Positions 11,010 to 23,600 of a DNA stretch of 64,000 bases are shown here, piece by piece. The stretch's first letter is position 1; each line of letters begins with the position of its first letter. Origin of the DNA: Tetradesmus obliquus. Its lineage: Eukaryota; Chlorophyta; Chlorophyceae; Sphaeropleales; Scenedesmaceae. The stretch covers positions 682,001 to 746,000 of the forward strand of contig CP126199.1 of assembly GCA_030272155.1 (NCBI GenBank), written 5' to 3'. Both the position numbers and the translations under genes were made by a program. The notes below the pieces were generated by a model. That model ran no database searches and was not told the origin of the DNA. It saw only the letters and a list, made by a program, of their open reading frames with translations.

Positions 11010-11600
11010 CTGGCCTGGCAGGCCTTAGAGCAGCTGCTTGTGCGGCCACACCTTTCCTCCATCCACATTCGCGCACACCATGCCCCTGTTGGGCACTGGG
11101 CTCCACCAGCAGCTGGGCAGGCGACAGCCAGCACACCCACTGCTGTTGCTGCTGTTCTGGCAGACGCTGCGACAGCTGACTTACTGCTGCTGCTGCTGCT
11201 GCCGCTGCCCTGGCAGATCACCCGGCAGCTCCTTGCGCAGCCACACGCTCTTGCCGTCCACATGTCCGCACACCATGCCCCTGTTGGGCACGGGGCTCCA
11301 CCAGCACTTGGGCACATGGTAGCAGGCACACTCACTGCTGCGGCTGCCCTGCCAAATGGTTCAGCAGCTGCTGCTGTGCTGCCACGTCCGCCAACACCAA
11401 GCACATGTAGGTGTACACCTACTGCTGCTGCTGCACTGGACCGTCACCCAGCAGCTCCTTGCGCAGCCAGACCCTTCTGCCCCCAACCTCAGCGCACACC
11501 ATGCCCCTGTTTGGCACGGGGCTCCACCAGCAGCTGGGCAGGCAGTAGCTGGCACACTCACTGCTGCTGCTGCTGCTGGCCCATAGCAGACGTTCCAGCA
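11010..11600 (-). repeat. Extra copies of the lipase terminal exon
   Basis: The 3' part of the last lipase exon (CWWSPVPNRGMVCA, then KVWLRK or similar) recurs in three further tandem copies near 11550-11430, 11330-11190 and 11115-11015. At least one (near 11570) keeps a GTGAGT after its Gln run, a donor-like motif that overlaps the TGA stop, as in the main copy at 11645. The lowest copy ends in a TAA. The copies could be alternative terminal exons or untranslated relics. Confidence 0.8.
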
Positions 11601-11644
11601 GCCCAGTTGCTGCTGCTGCCCTGGCGGATGTTCCAGCAGCTGAC

Positions 11645-14600
11645 TCACTGCTGCTGCTGCCCTGGTAGATCACCGAGCAGCCCCTTGCGCAGCCAGACCT
11701 TTCTCCCCCCAATGTCAGCACACACCATACCCCTGTTTGGCACTGGGCTCCACCAGCACTTGGGCACGCAGTAGCTGCTCAGCAGCACGTCGTCACTCTT
11801 GTTGACCAGCGCCTGGGGCCGCGCTGGGTCCATGCTGTGCAGGTATTGCTGCAGCACGATAGACAACACTTCGTGGCAAGGCGGCATGGGCCAACGGGCG
11901 CCAGTCTGGCGTCTGTTATTGGCTGGGGGATATAGGATTACTGCTGGGTGTTTGCCATGCAGCGCATTTGACTTGCAACAAATCAGCATTACGTTTGCAA
12001 CATAACACAACACGCTGGGCGCTCACCTCCAGGTTGTGCACCCTGATGAACGCCCCAATGCACTGCCCAGCACGGCAGCAGGACACCGCAAAGGCTGTAT
12101 GCCACGCAGTGCATGTGACTTACAGCTCACCAACATGACCAGGTGGACAGAGAAGTACTTATAAACGCCAGCGACCCGCCTCCAGGTTGTGGCGCGCCCC
12201 AATGCTGCCCCAGTGAGCTGCCCAGCACAGGAAGGACACCGCATGCTGCGTGCCATACAGACTATGTGATGACACGTTCACAATGGACTTGTACACCCCA
12301 GCGGCCCACCTCCAGGTTGTGGCGGGCCCCAATGGCTGCCCCTGTGAACTGGCCTGCCCTGTAGTAGGGCACCGCCAGGCTGTTGAAAAGCAGCTCCTGG
12401 CCGCCGTGCACGTACCTGCACATGAGGCAGCAGCAGGAAACACAAATATCAAGCAGCAGCAAGACATGCGGCAGCAGCAGCATCAGGCTGTTGAACAGCA
12501 GCTGCTGGCCGCCGTGCACGTACCTGCGCGCACGAGGCAGCAGCGCAGGCACAAATAAAGTGACATAAATAACACACATGGCAACAGGCTGTTGAACAGC
12601 AGCTCCTGCCCATCACCATGCACGATCCTGAGTGCATGAGACAGCAGCGCAGGCAGGAACCACAGTGCAGTATTATAGCACAGAGTGCTGCAATACACAG
12701 CACGGCAATGCACAGCACGGCAGCGCAGCACGCGCACCTGAAGGAGGGCACGCGCACTGCTGAGAGCACGCACGGCAGAATGCTGTATAGGATTTGCCGT
12801 ACACGTGCACAGCACGACAGTACGGCAGTTGCACCCACCTGAAGAAGGGCACGCGCACTGCTGACGACATTAAAGCAGAACACAGCAGTGTCGCACGCTG
12901 TACACAGTACGACACTCCTGCAGTGCACAAACCTGAAGAAGGGCACGCGCACTGCTGACGACATTAAAGCAGAACACAGCAGTGTCGCACGCTGTACACA
13001 GTACGACACTCCTGCAGTGCACAAACCTGAAGAAGGGCACGCGCACTGCTGACGACATTAAAGCAGAACACAGCAGTGTCGCACGCTGTACACAGTACGA
13101 CACTCCTGCAGTGCACCCACCTGAAGAAGGGCACGCGCACTGCTGACGACATTAAAGCAGAACACAGCAGTGTCGCACGCTGTACACAGTACGACACTCC
13201 TGCAGTGCACAAACCTGAAGAAGGGCACGCGCACTGCTGACGACATTAAAGCAGAACACAGCAGTGTCGCACGCTGTACACAGTACGACACTCCTGCAGT
13301 GCACCCACCTGAAGAAGGGCACGCGCACTGTTGACGACATTAAAGCAGAACACAGCAGTGTCGCACGCTGTACACAGTACGACACTCCTGCAGTGCACCC
13401 ACCTGAAGAAGGGCACGCGCACTGCTGACGACATTAAAGCAGAACACAGCAGTGTCGCACGCTGTACACAGTACGACACTCCTGCAGTGCACAAACCTGA
13501 AGAAGGGCACGCGCACTGCTGACGACATTAAAGCAGAACACAGCAGTGTCGCACGCTGTACACAGTACGACACTCCTGCAGTGCACAAACCTGAAGAAGG
13601 GCACGCGCACTGTTGACGACATTAAAGCAGAACACAGCAGTGTCGCACGCTGTACACAGTACGACACTCCTGCAGTGCACAAACCTGAAGAAGGGCACGC
13701 GCACTGCTGACGACATTAAAGCAGAACACAGCAGTGTCGCACGCTGTACACAGTACGACACTCCTGCAGTGCACCAACCTGAAGAAGGGCACGCGCACTG
13801 CTGACGACATTAAAGCAGAACACAGCAGTGTCGCACGCTGTACACAGTACGACACTCGTGCAGTGCACAAACCTGAAGAAGGGCACGCGCACTGCTGACG
13901 ACATTAAAGCAGAACACAGCAGTGTCGCACGCTGTACACAGTACGACACTCCTGCAGTGCACAAACCTGAAGAAGGGCACGCGCACTGTTGACGACATTA
14001 AAGCAGAACACAGCAGTGTCGCACGCTGTACACAGTACGACACTCCTGCAGTGCACAAACCTGAAGAAGGGCACGCGCACTGCTGACGACATTAAAGCAG
14101 AACACAGCAGTGTCGCACGCTGTACACAGTACGACACTCCTGCAGTGCACAAACCTGAAGAAGGGCACGCGCACTGCTGACGACATTAAAGCAGAACACA
14201 GCAGTGTCGCACGCTGTACACAGTACGACACTCCTGCAGTGCACAAACCTGAAGAAGGGCACGCGCACTGTTGACGACATTAAAGCAGAACACAGCAGTG
14301 TCGCACGCTGTACACAGTACGACACTCCTGCAGTGCACAAACCTGAAGAAGGGCACGCGCACTGCTGACGACATTAAAGCAGAACACAGCAGTGTCGCAC
14401 GCTGTACACAGTACGACACTCCTGCAGTGCACAAACCTGAAGAAGGGCACGCGCACTGCTGACGACATTAAAGCAGAACACAGCAGTGTCGCACGCTGTA
14501 CACAGTACGACACTCCTGCAGTGCACAAACCTGAAGAAGGGCACGCGCACTGCTGACGACATTAAAGCAGAACACAGCAGTGTCGCACGCTGTACACAGT

Positions 14601-17600
14601 ACGACACTCCTGCAGTGCACAAACCTGAAGAAGGGCACGCGCACTGTTGACGACATTAAAGCAGAACACAGCAGTGTCGCACGCTGTACACAGTACGACA
14701 CTCCTGCAGTGCACAAACCTGAAGAAGGGCACGCGCACTGCTGACGACATTAAAGCAGAACACAGCAGTGTCGCACGCTGTACACAGTACGACACTCCTG
14801 CAGTGCACAAACCTGAAGAAGGGCACGCGCACTGTTGACGACATTAAAGCAGAACACAGCAGTGTCGCACGCTGTACACAGTACGACACTCCTGCAGTGC
14901 ACAAACCTGAAGAAGGGCACGCGCACTGCTGACGACATTAAAGCAGAACACAGCAGTGTCGCACGCTGTACACAGTACGACACTCCTGCAGTGCACAAAC
15001 CTGAAGAAGGGCACGCGCACTGCTGACGACATTAAAGCAGAACACAGCAGTGTCGCACGCTGTACACAGTACGACACTCCTGCAGTGCACCCACCTGAAG
15101 AAGGGCACGCGCACTGCTGACGACATTAAAGCAGAACACAGCAGTGTCGCACGCTGTACACAGTACGACACTCCTGCAGTGCACAAACCTGAAGAAGGGC
15201 ACGCGCACTGCTGACGACATTAAAGCAGAACACAGCAGTGTCGCACGCTGTACACAGTACGACACTCCTGCAGTGCACCCACCTGAAGAAGGGCACGCGC
15301 ACTGCTGACGACATTAAAGCAGAACACAGCAGTGTCGCACGCTGTACACAGTACGACACTCCTGCAGTGCACAAACCTGAAGAAGGGCACGCGCACTGCT
15401 GACGACATTAAAGCAGAACACAGCAGTGTCGCACGCTGTACACAGTACGACACTCCTGCAGTGCACAAACCTGAAGAAGGGCACGCGCACTGTTGACGAC
15501 ATTAAAGCAGAACACAGCAGTGTCGCACGCTGTACACAGTACGACACTCCTGCAGTGCACCCACCTGAAGAAGGGCACGCGCACTGCTGACGACATTAAA
15601 GCAGAACACAGCAGTGTCGCACGCTGTACACAGTACGACACTCCTGCAGTGCACAAACCTGAAGAAGGGCACGCGCACTGCTGACGACATTAAAGCAGAA
15701 CACAGCAGTGTCGCACGCTGTACACAGTACGACACTCCTGCAGTGCACAAACCTGAAGAAGGGCACGCGCACTGTTGACGACATTAAAGCAGAACACAGC
15801 AGTGTCGCACGCTGTACACAGTACGACACTCCTGCAGTGCACAAACCTGAAGAAGGGCACGCGCACTGCTGACGACATTAAAGCAGAACACAGCAGTGTC
15901 GCACGCTGTACACAGTACGACACTCCTGCAGTGCACAAACCTGAAGAAGGGCACGCGCACTGCTGACGACATTAAAGCAGAACACAGCAGTGTCGCACGC
16001 TGTACACAGTACGACACTCTTGCAGTGCACCCACCTGAAGAAGGGCACGCGCACTGCTGACGACATTAAAGCAGAACACAGCAGTGTCGCACGCTGTACA
16101 CAGTACGACACTCCTGCAGTGCACAAACCTGAAGAAGGGCACGCGCACTGCTGACGACATTAAAGCAGAACACAGCAGTGTCGCACGCTGTACACAGTAC
16201 GACACTCCTGCAGTGCACAAACCTGAAGAAGGGCACGCGCACTGTTGACGACATTAAAGCAGAACACAGCAGTGTCGCACGCTGTACACAGTACGACACT
16301 CCTGCAGTGCACAAACCTGAAGAAGGGCACGCGCACTGCTGACGACATTAAAGCAGAACACAGCAGTGTCGCACGCTGTACACAGTACGACACTCCTGCA
16401 GTGCACAAACCTGAAGAAGGGCACGCGCACTGCTGACGACATTAAAGCAGAACACAGCAGTGTCGCACGCTGTACACAGTACGACACTCCTGCAGTGCAC
16501 AAACCTGAAGAAGGGCACGCGCACTGTTGACGACATTAAAGCAGAACACAGCAGTGTCGCACGCTGTACACAGTACGACACCCCTGCAGTGCACAAACCT
16601 GAAGAAGGGCACGCGCACTGCTGACGACATTAAAGCAGAACACAGCAGTGTCGCACGCTGTACACAGTACGACACTCCTGCAGTGCACAAACCTGAAGAA
16701 GGGCACGCGCACTGCTGACGACATTAAAGCAGAACACAGCAGTGTCGCACGCTGTACACAGTACGACACTCCTGCAGTGCACAAACCTGAAGAAGGGCAC
16801 GCGCACTGTTGACGACATTAAAGCAGAACACAGCAGTGTCGCACGCTGTACACAGTACGACACCCCTGCAGTGCACAAACCTGAAGAAGGGCACGCGCAC
16901 TGCAGACGACATCAAAGCAGAACACAGCAGTGTCGTACTCTGTACGCATTACGATGTCCCTGCAGTACACACCCACCTGAAGAAGGCCACGCGCACTGCT
17001 GACGACATTAAAGCAGGACACAGTACTGCCGTACTTGGTACACAGTACGGCGCCCCTGCAACGCACCCACCTGAAGAAGGGCACGCGCACCGCTGAGGGC
17101 ACGTCAGGCGCCACGTCATGCACGTTGACCAGCCGCAGCATGCCGCCCACCACTGGGGCTGCTGCTGCGTCAGTCTTCTTCCGCAGCAGCTGCACAGGAA
17201 ACAGGGCCGCAGCGCAGGCGTGTGGCGAGTTGGTGCATACAGTATATGTCTGCAAGAGTGCAGCTGCTGAGCAGCACTACAGAGAGTGCCAGGCGCCCAA
17301 TATGCTTGTCTGTGTTGCTCCTGCCGCAGCTTCGGTGCATCTGCAGCACAAACATGCTGCTGGCACATGCACACGCATGTGCATGGTCTGAAGTTTTTGA
17401 TGTCAGCAGTGGCTGCTGCGCGCTTTGGCAGCTGCCTGCTGATGCTGTTTGCACCTTACCTGCTCAGCTGCCCTGCTGGCGGCGTCATTCTTCATGTCTT
17501 GCGTGCCTGCCCTGAACCACAGGTGCTTCATCAGCAGCCAGGGGCGGTCCCTGAAGACAGACCCCAGCCAGCTCAGCTGCAAGCGGCAGAGCAGCAGATT

Positions 17601-20600
17601 TGCAACACACAGGAGAAGTGATAAGCTTTTTGCGTGCCGGCCCTGAACCGACGCTGAACCACAAGTGCTTCGCCAGCAGCCAGATGCGGTCCCTGAACAC
17701 AGACCCCAGCCAGCTCAGCTGCAAGCGGCACGGCAGCACGGCATAGACAACACAGAGGCAGTAGAAGAGTATTCAGATACAAAAAAATTGCAGTGGGGGT
17801 AAGTTGTGGATGTGAGACGTAATCCTCAACTGTTCCAGCTCATGCCCGCAGTGTGCGTGCAGTGCATCAACCACAGCTTGCACTGTAACGCAGCAAGCAG
17901 CAGCACATTGAACAAAGAGTTCACGCGCACCGCGCTGCTGTGGTAGCCGTCGGCATTGAACAGCAGCTCCCTCACTGCCAGTCGGTCGATCAGCGAGCGG
18001 GCCTTAAAGGCATTCGCATATGCCGCATTGCCCACGCGCGGCGCAGCAAAGGTGATGCCGGCCACCAGCGGCACTGCCTCTGGCCCGCGCTGCTGCTTGA
18101 ATGTGCCACAGGGCTGACATGAGCTCCAGGCGCTGCGCTGCTGTCTGGGAGTACAGGTCTGGCTTGGCCTGCAAGCAACAGCAGCGGCAAGTTGCAGCAG
18201 CAGTCCGTAGTTCGGCAAGTGATTGCGCTGCTTGTGCAAACCACCCTGTTGCTGCAAAGAATCAGCAGTAGCTCAAGATACGATTATGTGGTTCATCCAG
18301 CGGGGAGATCCTCATCGCCTGCAGGGTGCAGGGGCTATATGGTTTACTCTGATGTACAAGACTGCATACACAGGTATATGTCTACTGTCTACAGCATGAG
18401 GGGACAAGACAACAAGTGCTCAAACAGCCTGCAAGTTGCCGAAATCCGCAGCCACCCTGTACTACTGAGCTGAGCTTCACTCATGTCGGGCGTTAAATAA
18501 CCCGCAAGGCTGCTGCTGCGGCTGCTTGCTGCTGCTGCTGCTGCGGTTGTAGGCGGGGCTGTCCAGCACCCACCTGCAACTCTTTGTACTCGTTGCTCTC
18601 CTTGGGGTCCTTTGCAGCCTCCAGAGCTGCCGCCACTGTGGTAGACAGGTCGTATGCACACAAGCTGGCCAGCGCCCCACCCAGGCTGTGGCCAGTCACA
18701 GTGATGCTGCGCACAGTCTGCACAGCACAGCAGAAAGCAAGCAAAGAGTCGTCCAAGGAAGTTGGAAGTTGAAGGCAGCTGCTGTCTGCAGAGGGCTTCT
18801 GCAAAGCAGGCGCTGCTCAGCAGCCTGTGTGGGCTTCCTTCGAGCAGCACAAGGGCATGCTGAAGCTCAGCAGCCTGTCTGGGCTTCCTTCGAACAGCAC
18901 AAGGGCATGCTGAACCGACGCCATGCCCCCCTTAGCCAGGCTTAGTAGCAGCCCAGCTCACTCTACTAACCTTACTCTGTCTCGCTAACGGCACATAACT
19001 CGATCTGGGTTAGTCGAATTCTATTGGGTTAGTACCACTGAAAACCTGGGTTAGTAGGTGGGCCTGTCTGCTATTAGGTCCAGGCTGTGGCCTGTCATCA
19101 AGATACTGCTCCCCACCAGCCCAGACCAGCAGAGCAACAGGAGATAGTGATCGGCGACTAGCCGACCGGGGTGCCCTGCCACTGCCTGTCCCGCACTGAG
19201 TTTTGCGGGCAAGGGAGTGACACATACATGTCAATGCGTGCACGGTTACTACTTGTGTCGCCATTCAGCCCTTTGGGATGCTGCTGAGGATGCGGCAGCT
19301 GGGCCACATCTCAACTGTGCAGCAAGTGTGTCAGTCAACTTAGTCAAAGTCAAAGTTTGACCGCCATGCAGTGTGCCTTACCTTGCCCTCGCTGCTGAGC
19401 ATCTGCAGCTGCTGCGTGAGGGTAGTCAGGATGGTCAGTCGGGGGCTGGCCGGCAGCTGCTCCGTGACATTGTCACGGTCCTTGGCATCTGCGCAGCAGA
19501 ACACAATACACATCTGGCCGTATGTCTCCATGGAGACGGTTGTAGAACCAGCTGGTGCTCAAATGTTTATTCTCTGAGCGTCTGGATTTGCGCAGCACAG
19601 CGGTGCAGTTCCACCCCTGCAGTGTATGTGCGTTGCTCTGCCGCGTGCTTTCTGATTGAATGCCAATGCACTACACCTTGCCACACACCACCACACCACA
19701 TTTTACAATGTATGTAGCACAGGAATATGCATAAGCGGAACTCCACCTGTTTACATCTGCTTGAAGCCGTGGGACACCAGCGGGTTGGCCCCCAACCAAC
19801 CTTCAGGTCAAATCACACTGCACAGCGCAGCAGCACAGCAAGCAACCCACCTGCATACATCTGCTTGAAGCCATACGACACCAATGGATCCCCTTTCAGC
19901 CCAGCAAACGAGCTGACAAGCGTGTCACCGAGCACCTGCGCTCCATACAGCAGCCATGGCCCCAGCGCCATCACCAAGCTGCGCAAGTCCCTCAGCCAAT
20001 GGTTGGGGTGTGCAATTCGAGCCTGCACAAAGCCGTTGACCACCCAAGCTGCTGATGCAAGCGCCAGGCTGAAGGGGAGTGGCCCGCTGTCTGCGTTGAT
20101 GGTGATGCCCAGCAGGGCTTGCAGGAAAGCGGCTGCTGAGGTGATGGCGCCTTGCAGGAAACTGCGGGCTGAGCCGGCAGCTGCGCTGAGGTATGACTTT
20201 ACCCAGGCGTCGACTGCAACCATCGCTGCATACATAGCCGGGGCAGATAAGATGCAGCAGCAATGTAGAAGTCAATGGACAGCAGTGCTTGATGTAGCAG
20301 CAGCAGCAGTGTTGGTGATGCCTAGTAGTGCTTGCAGGAAGTTGGCTGCTGAGGTGATGGCGCCTTGCAGGAAGCTGGGGCTGGAGCCAGCCGCAGCACT
20401 GAGCCAGGATTTGACCCAGGCGTCAACTGCCACCACACCTACAAGCATGGCACGCAGCGTTGTAGCTGCAGCAGTGCACATCAAGCGATGGGTGCCAACC
20501 GCTGTGATGCGCCAGCAGGCTTGCATGCTGCAGCCGCTCTTGCCTGGGCACTGCATTTCACAGCAGTGCATGCACACGTCGCGGGCATCTGCTGCTCAAT

Positions 20601-23600
20601 GCATGCACATACATTGAAGCACGCGCGCAGCACTGCACAATGGCCTGCTTACCTGCAGGCAGCGCACCCGTGTGCATTTGCATCGCCCACAGAGCCAGCA
20701 AGCTCAGCGCTAGTGTGCCTGTGAAGGCCCCTGCGGTGGGCTGGAAGGGCCAGGCCCGCAGGAACACGCGGGGGCTCTGCGCGATGCCGCTGCCGTTGTT
20801 CCAGCGAACCTGAAGCACCTTGGCGTCCTGTTGCAGCAACACACATTGGACGAGCAGGTCAGGCAGGGAGGGAGAAGCACGTTGAGTGATGAAAGGTGTT
20901 GCAGTTCACCTGCAGTACCTTGGCGTCCTATGCAGAGGAACGCAAGCAGGTCAGGCAGGAAGAGAGGCGCACGTTGAGTGGAGAGCAATGTTCCAGTGCA
21001 CCTTGGCATCCATGACACAGGCAATGCACATGCAACGGCAGTACAAAAGATGACAGGCCCAGCGCTTGTGCTTCATTCCACACCCTCAGTGCAGCCGATG
21101 CATTCAGTGAGAGTCCTGCAAGACTCACGCAGCCGATGCACTCAGTGAGAGTCCTGCAAGACTCACGCAGCCGATGCACTCAGTGAGAGTCCTGCAAGAC
21201 TCACGCAGCCGATGCACTCAGTGAGAGTCCTGCAAGACTCACGCAGCCGATGCACTCAGTGAGAGTCCTGCAAGACTGAGACGGCCGCTGCTGTTGCTGC
21301 GCACCTGCAGCCACTCGTCGGTGGTGATGGTGCCCCTGAACACCACCGCAATGTCAACCTGTCTGCTGTCCGCTGGCAGCGCAGCGTGTGCCGGCCCTGT
21401 TGCAATAAAGCCCACGTAGTTGCGGCCCTCCTTGATGACCAGCTTGTATCCGCCAGAGTCAGCCTGCATCTGCTTCACAATCTGCAGCACGAACCCAAGT
21501 CACAAAGGCAGCCTCAAATTGATGATTCAAAGCCCACGTAGTTGCACCCCTCCTTGATGACCAGCTTGTAGTCGCCAGAGTCAGCCTGCATCTGTTTCAC
21601 AATCTGCAGCAGCAAAACGTAACGTTGTGGTTTCAAGAGTGAGGAATATGTGGGCTAACTACGTTCGGTTCCCTCCCTTTGAATGCTAGCAGCATAGTGC
21701 CAGCCAGCACACAGCAGCTCGGCATCCGCAGCAGCAGCCCAGCACCACAGAGGAGCACAATGCGCCTGCCTCATGGGCTGTTACAGCAGTAAACTTCCGC
21801 TCTGCACACGCCTGACCTTGCAATGTGCATTGCGCTTGCTGCTGCTGCACGCACCGTGTACTTTGCTGCCGCCTCGCCCACGTTAATGAACTCGCCGTTG
21901 TTGGCGCCCAGCGTGGACCCCTCCACCATTGCGCCAGCCATGCAGCCGCCAAAGAAGCGGCTGTACACGTCCTTCGTTTCAAGCGTGTCGTACACAGCCT
22001 GCACACATGCATGGTGGTGCAATAACAGTTGATGGGCTTCTCAGGCCCTTGCCAGGCCTGTGCTTGCCCTATCAGCTCATCCTTCGTCTCCAGCGTGTCG
22101 CACACAGCCTGCACGCATGCATGGTGTGAAATCAACAGAAATGATACCATTTTGATGGGCTTCTTAGGCCCTTGCCAGGCCTGTGCTGCCCTGTCAGCTC
22201 ATCCTTTGTCTCAAGCGTGTCATACACAGCCTGCATTTTATATGTGTAGTGTGTGTAGAAATGCTGGTTGAGAGCCACTGGCTTTTGGAAAGCATGTCAT
22301 ACCTGCCTGCCAGGCCACACCCTGTACTGCAGTGCAACAAGTGTTGCACAGTTCAGGCAGCGTTTTGGTTTTCATTTCTCTATGAAAGAGGCTGCTGGCG
22401 CGCTGCCTTCCCTGGCAGATGGCTGCGCTGAAACTGCGGTGCCGCCACCACTTTGCTCAAGGCGCGAGCTGCGCAGTGCGTGGGTTCCCTAAACCCTAAA
22501 CCCTAAACCCTTCTCAGCTTCGACTGTAGCACAAAGCTGCAGGTTGCATTGCTTGCTTGCTTGCTGCTGGACCTGCTGTGCCGCCTCACCTGCACCAGTT
22601 CTCCACCCTGAACCCTGAAGCATGAACCCTGACATACACATACTCTTCCCCCTGAACTCTCAGGTCTGAACTTTCAAGCCTGACATGCACTTTCTTTCCA
22701 CCCTCTCTCCACGTCAAAACCTGGAACCCTAGCCTGCACCACCGCGCCTCGCCACGCTCACCTGCACCATCAAGTGGTGCACGGTGTTCACGTAAAAGCC
22801 TGAACCTTAGCCTGAACCATTGTGACTCACCCCCTGGCACCATCTCGCCACCCTCACCTGCACCATCTCGCCATACTTCGTCACCTCCTTTATAAAGTCC
22901 TTGTCAGCGTAGGCCGCCTGCTGCAGCTGCTCCAGGGGTGGCTGGCTGAAGTGCTTGTCTGCAGCCTGCAGCAGCAGCACACACAAACCAGGCGACGGGG
23001 AAAAGTAACAGGGCACGCCAGGCAGCAGCCTGATGGTCAGCAAAGCAGCTGGCACCCAATAACTGTTGAGCACAGCTGCTGGCAGCTGGCAGTTGATGAT
23101 GTGCCACCTGAAGGCGTTGCCATGGTTGACTCAGGCCACCTTCATTTTCGCAGCTTGTTACAAGAGGATGGCATGCTGTTGCAGCCGCTACCCTGCTGCC
23201 TCTGTAAGTAAGAAACATCTTTGTGATGCAGCACATTAGGTGGAGGAGCACGCGCTGCTCTCCCACAGCGCTGTCATACACAGTGAAGCCGCCCCTCAGC
23301 AGCGCAAGACGTCACACACAATGCTGACTGCTACGCGGGTGCTGTCTCACCCCGACGCTCCCCTTCTGCTCTGCTTCAAAGGCTTGCTTTGCCGCTGCAA
23401 ACTTCCTCCAGTAGTCAGTGCGCTGCTGCTTCCAAAAGTTCATGAAGCCCTGGCTGTAGCGATTTAGGTCATCCTTGGCTGCATCTGGCGAGTTGACCAG
23501 CCAATGAGCCAGGTTGACGCCACCCTGCAGCTGCACGTACATCAGGCGCATGTATGTTTTTGCACAGACATGCCATGTCTGCGCAGTGCGCAGGTTTTGA

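Noticed and set aside
12870-17000. Dozens of 60-82 codon open frames, one per array unit
   Set aside because: They follow mechanically from a 94-bp repeat whose frame shifts by one per unit; none has a start context, domain or independent conservation.
12831-17063. CRISPR-like array
   Set aside because: Units are 94 bp of near-identical sequence without unique spacers, and the locus is an intron of a eukaryotic gene.
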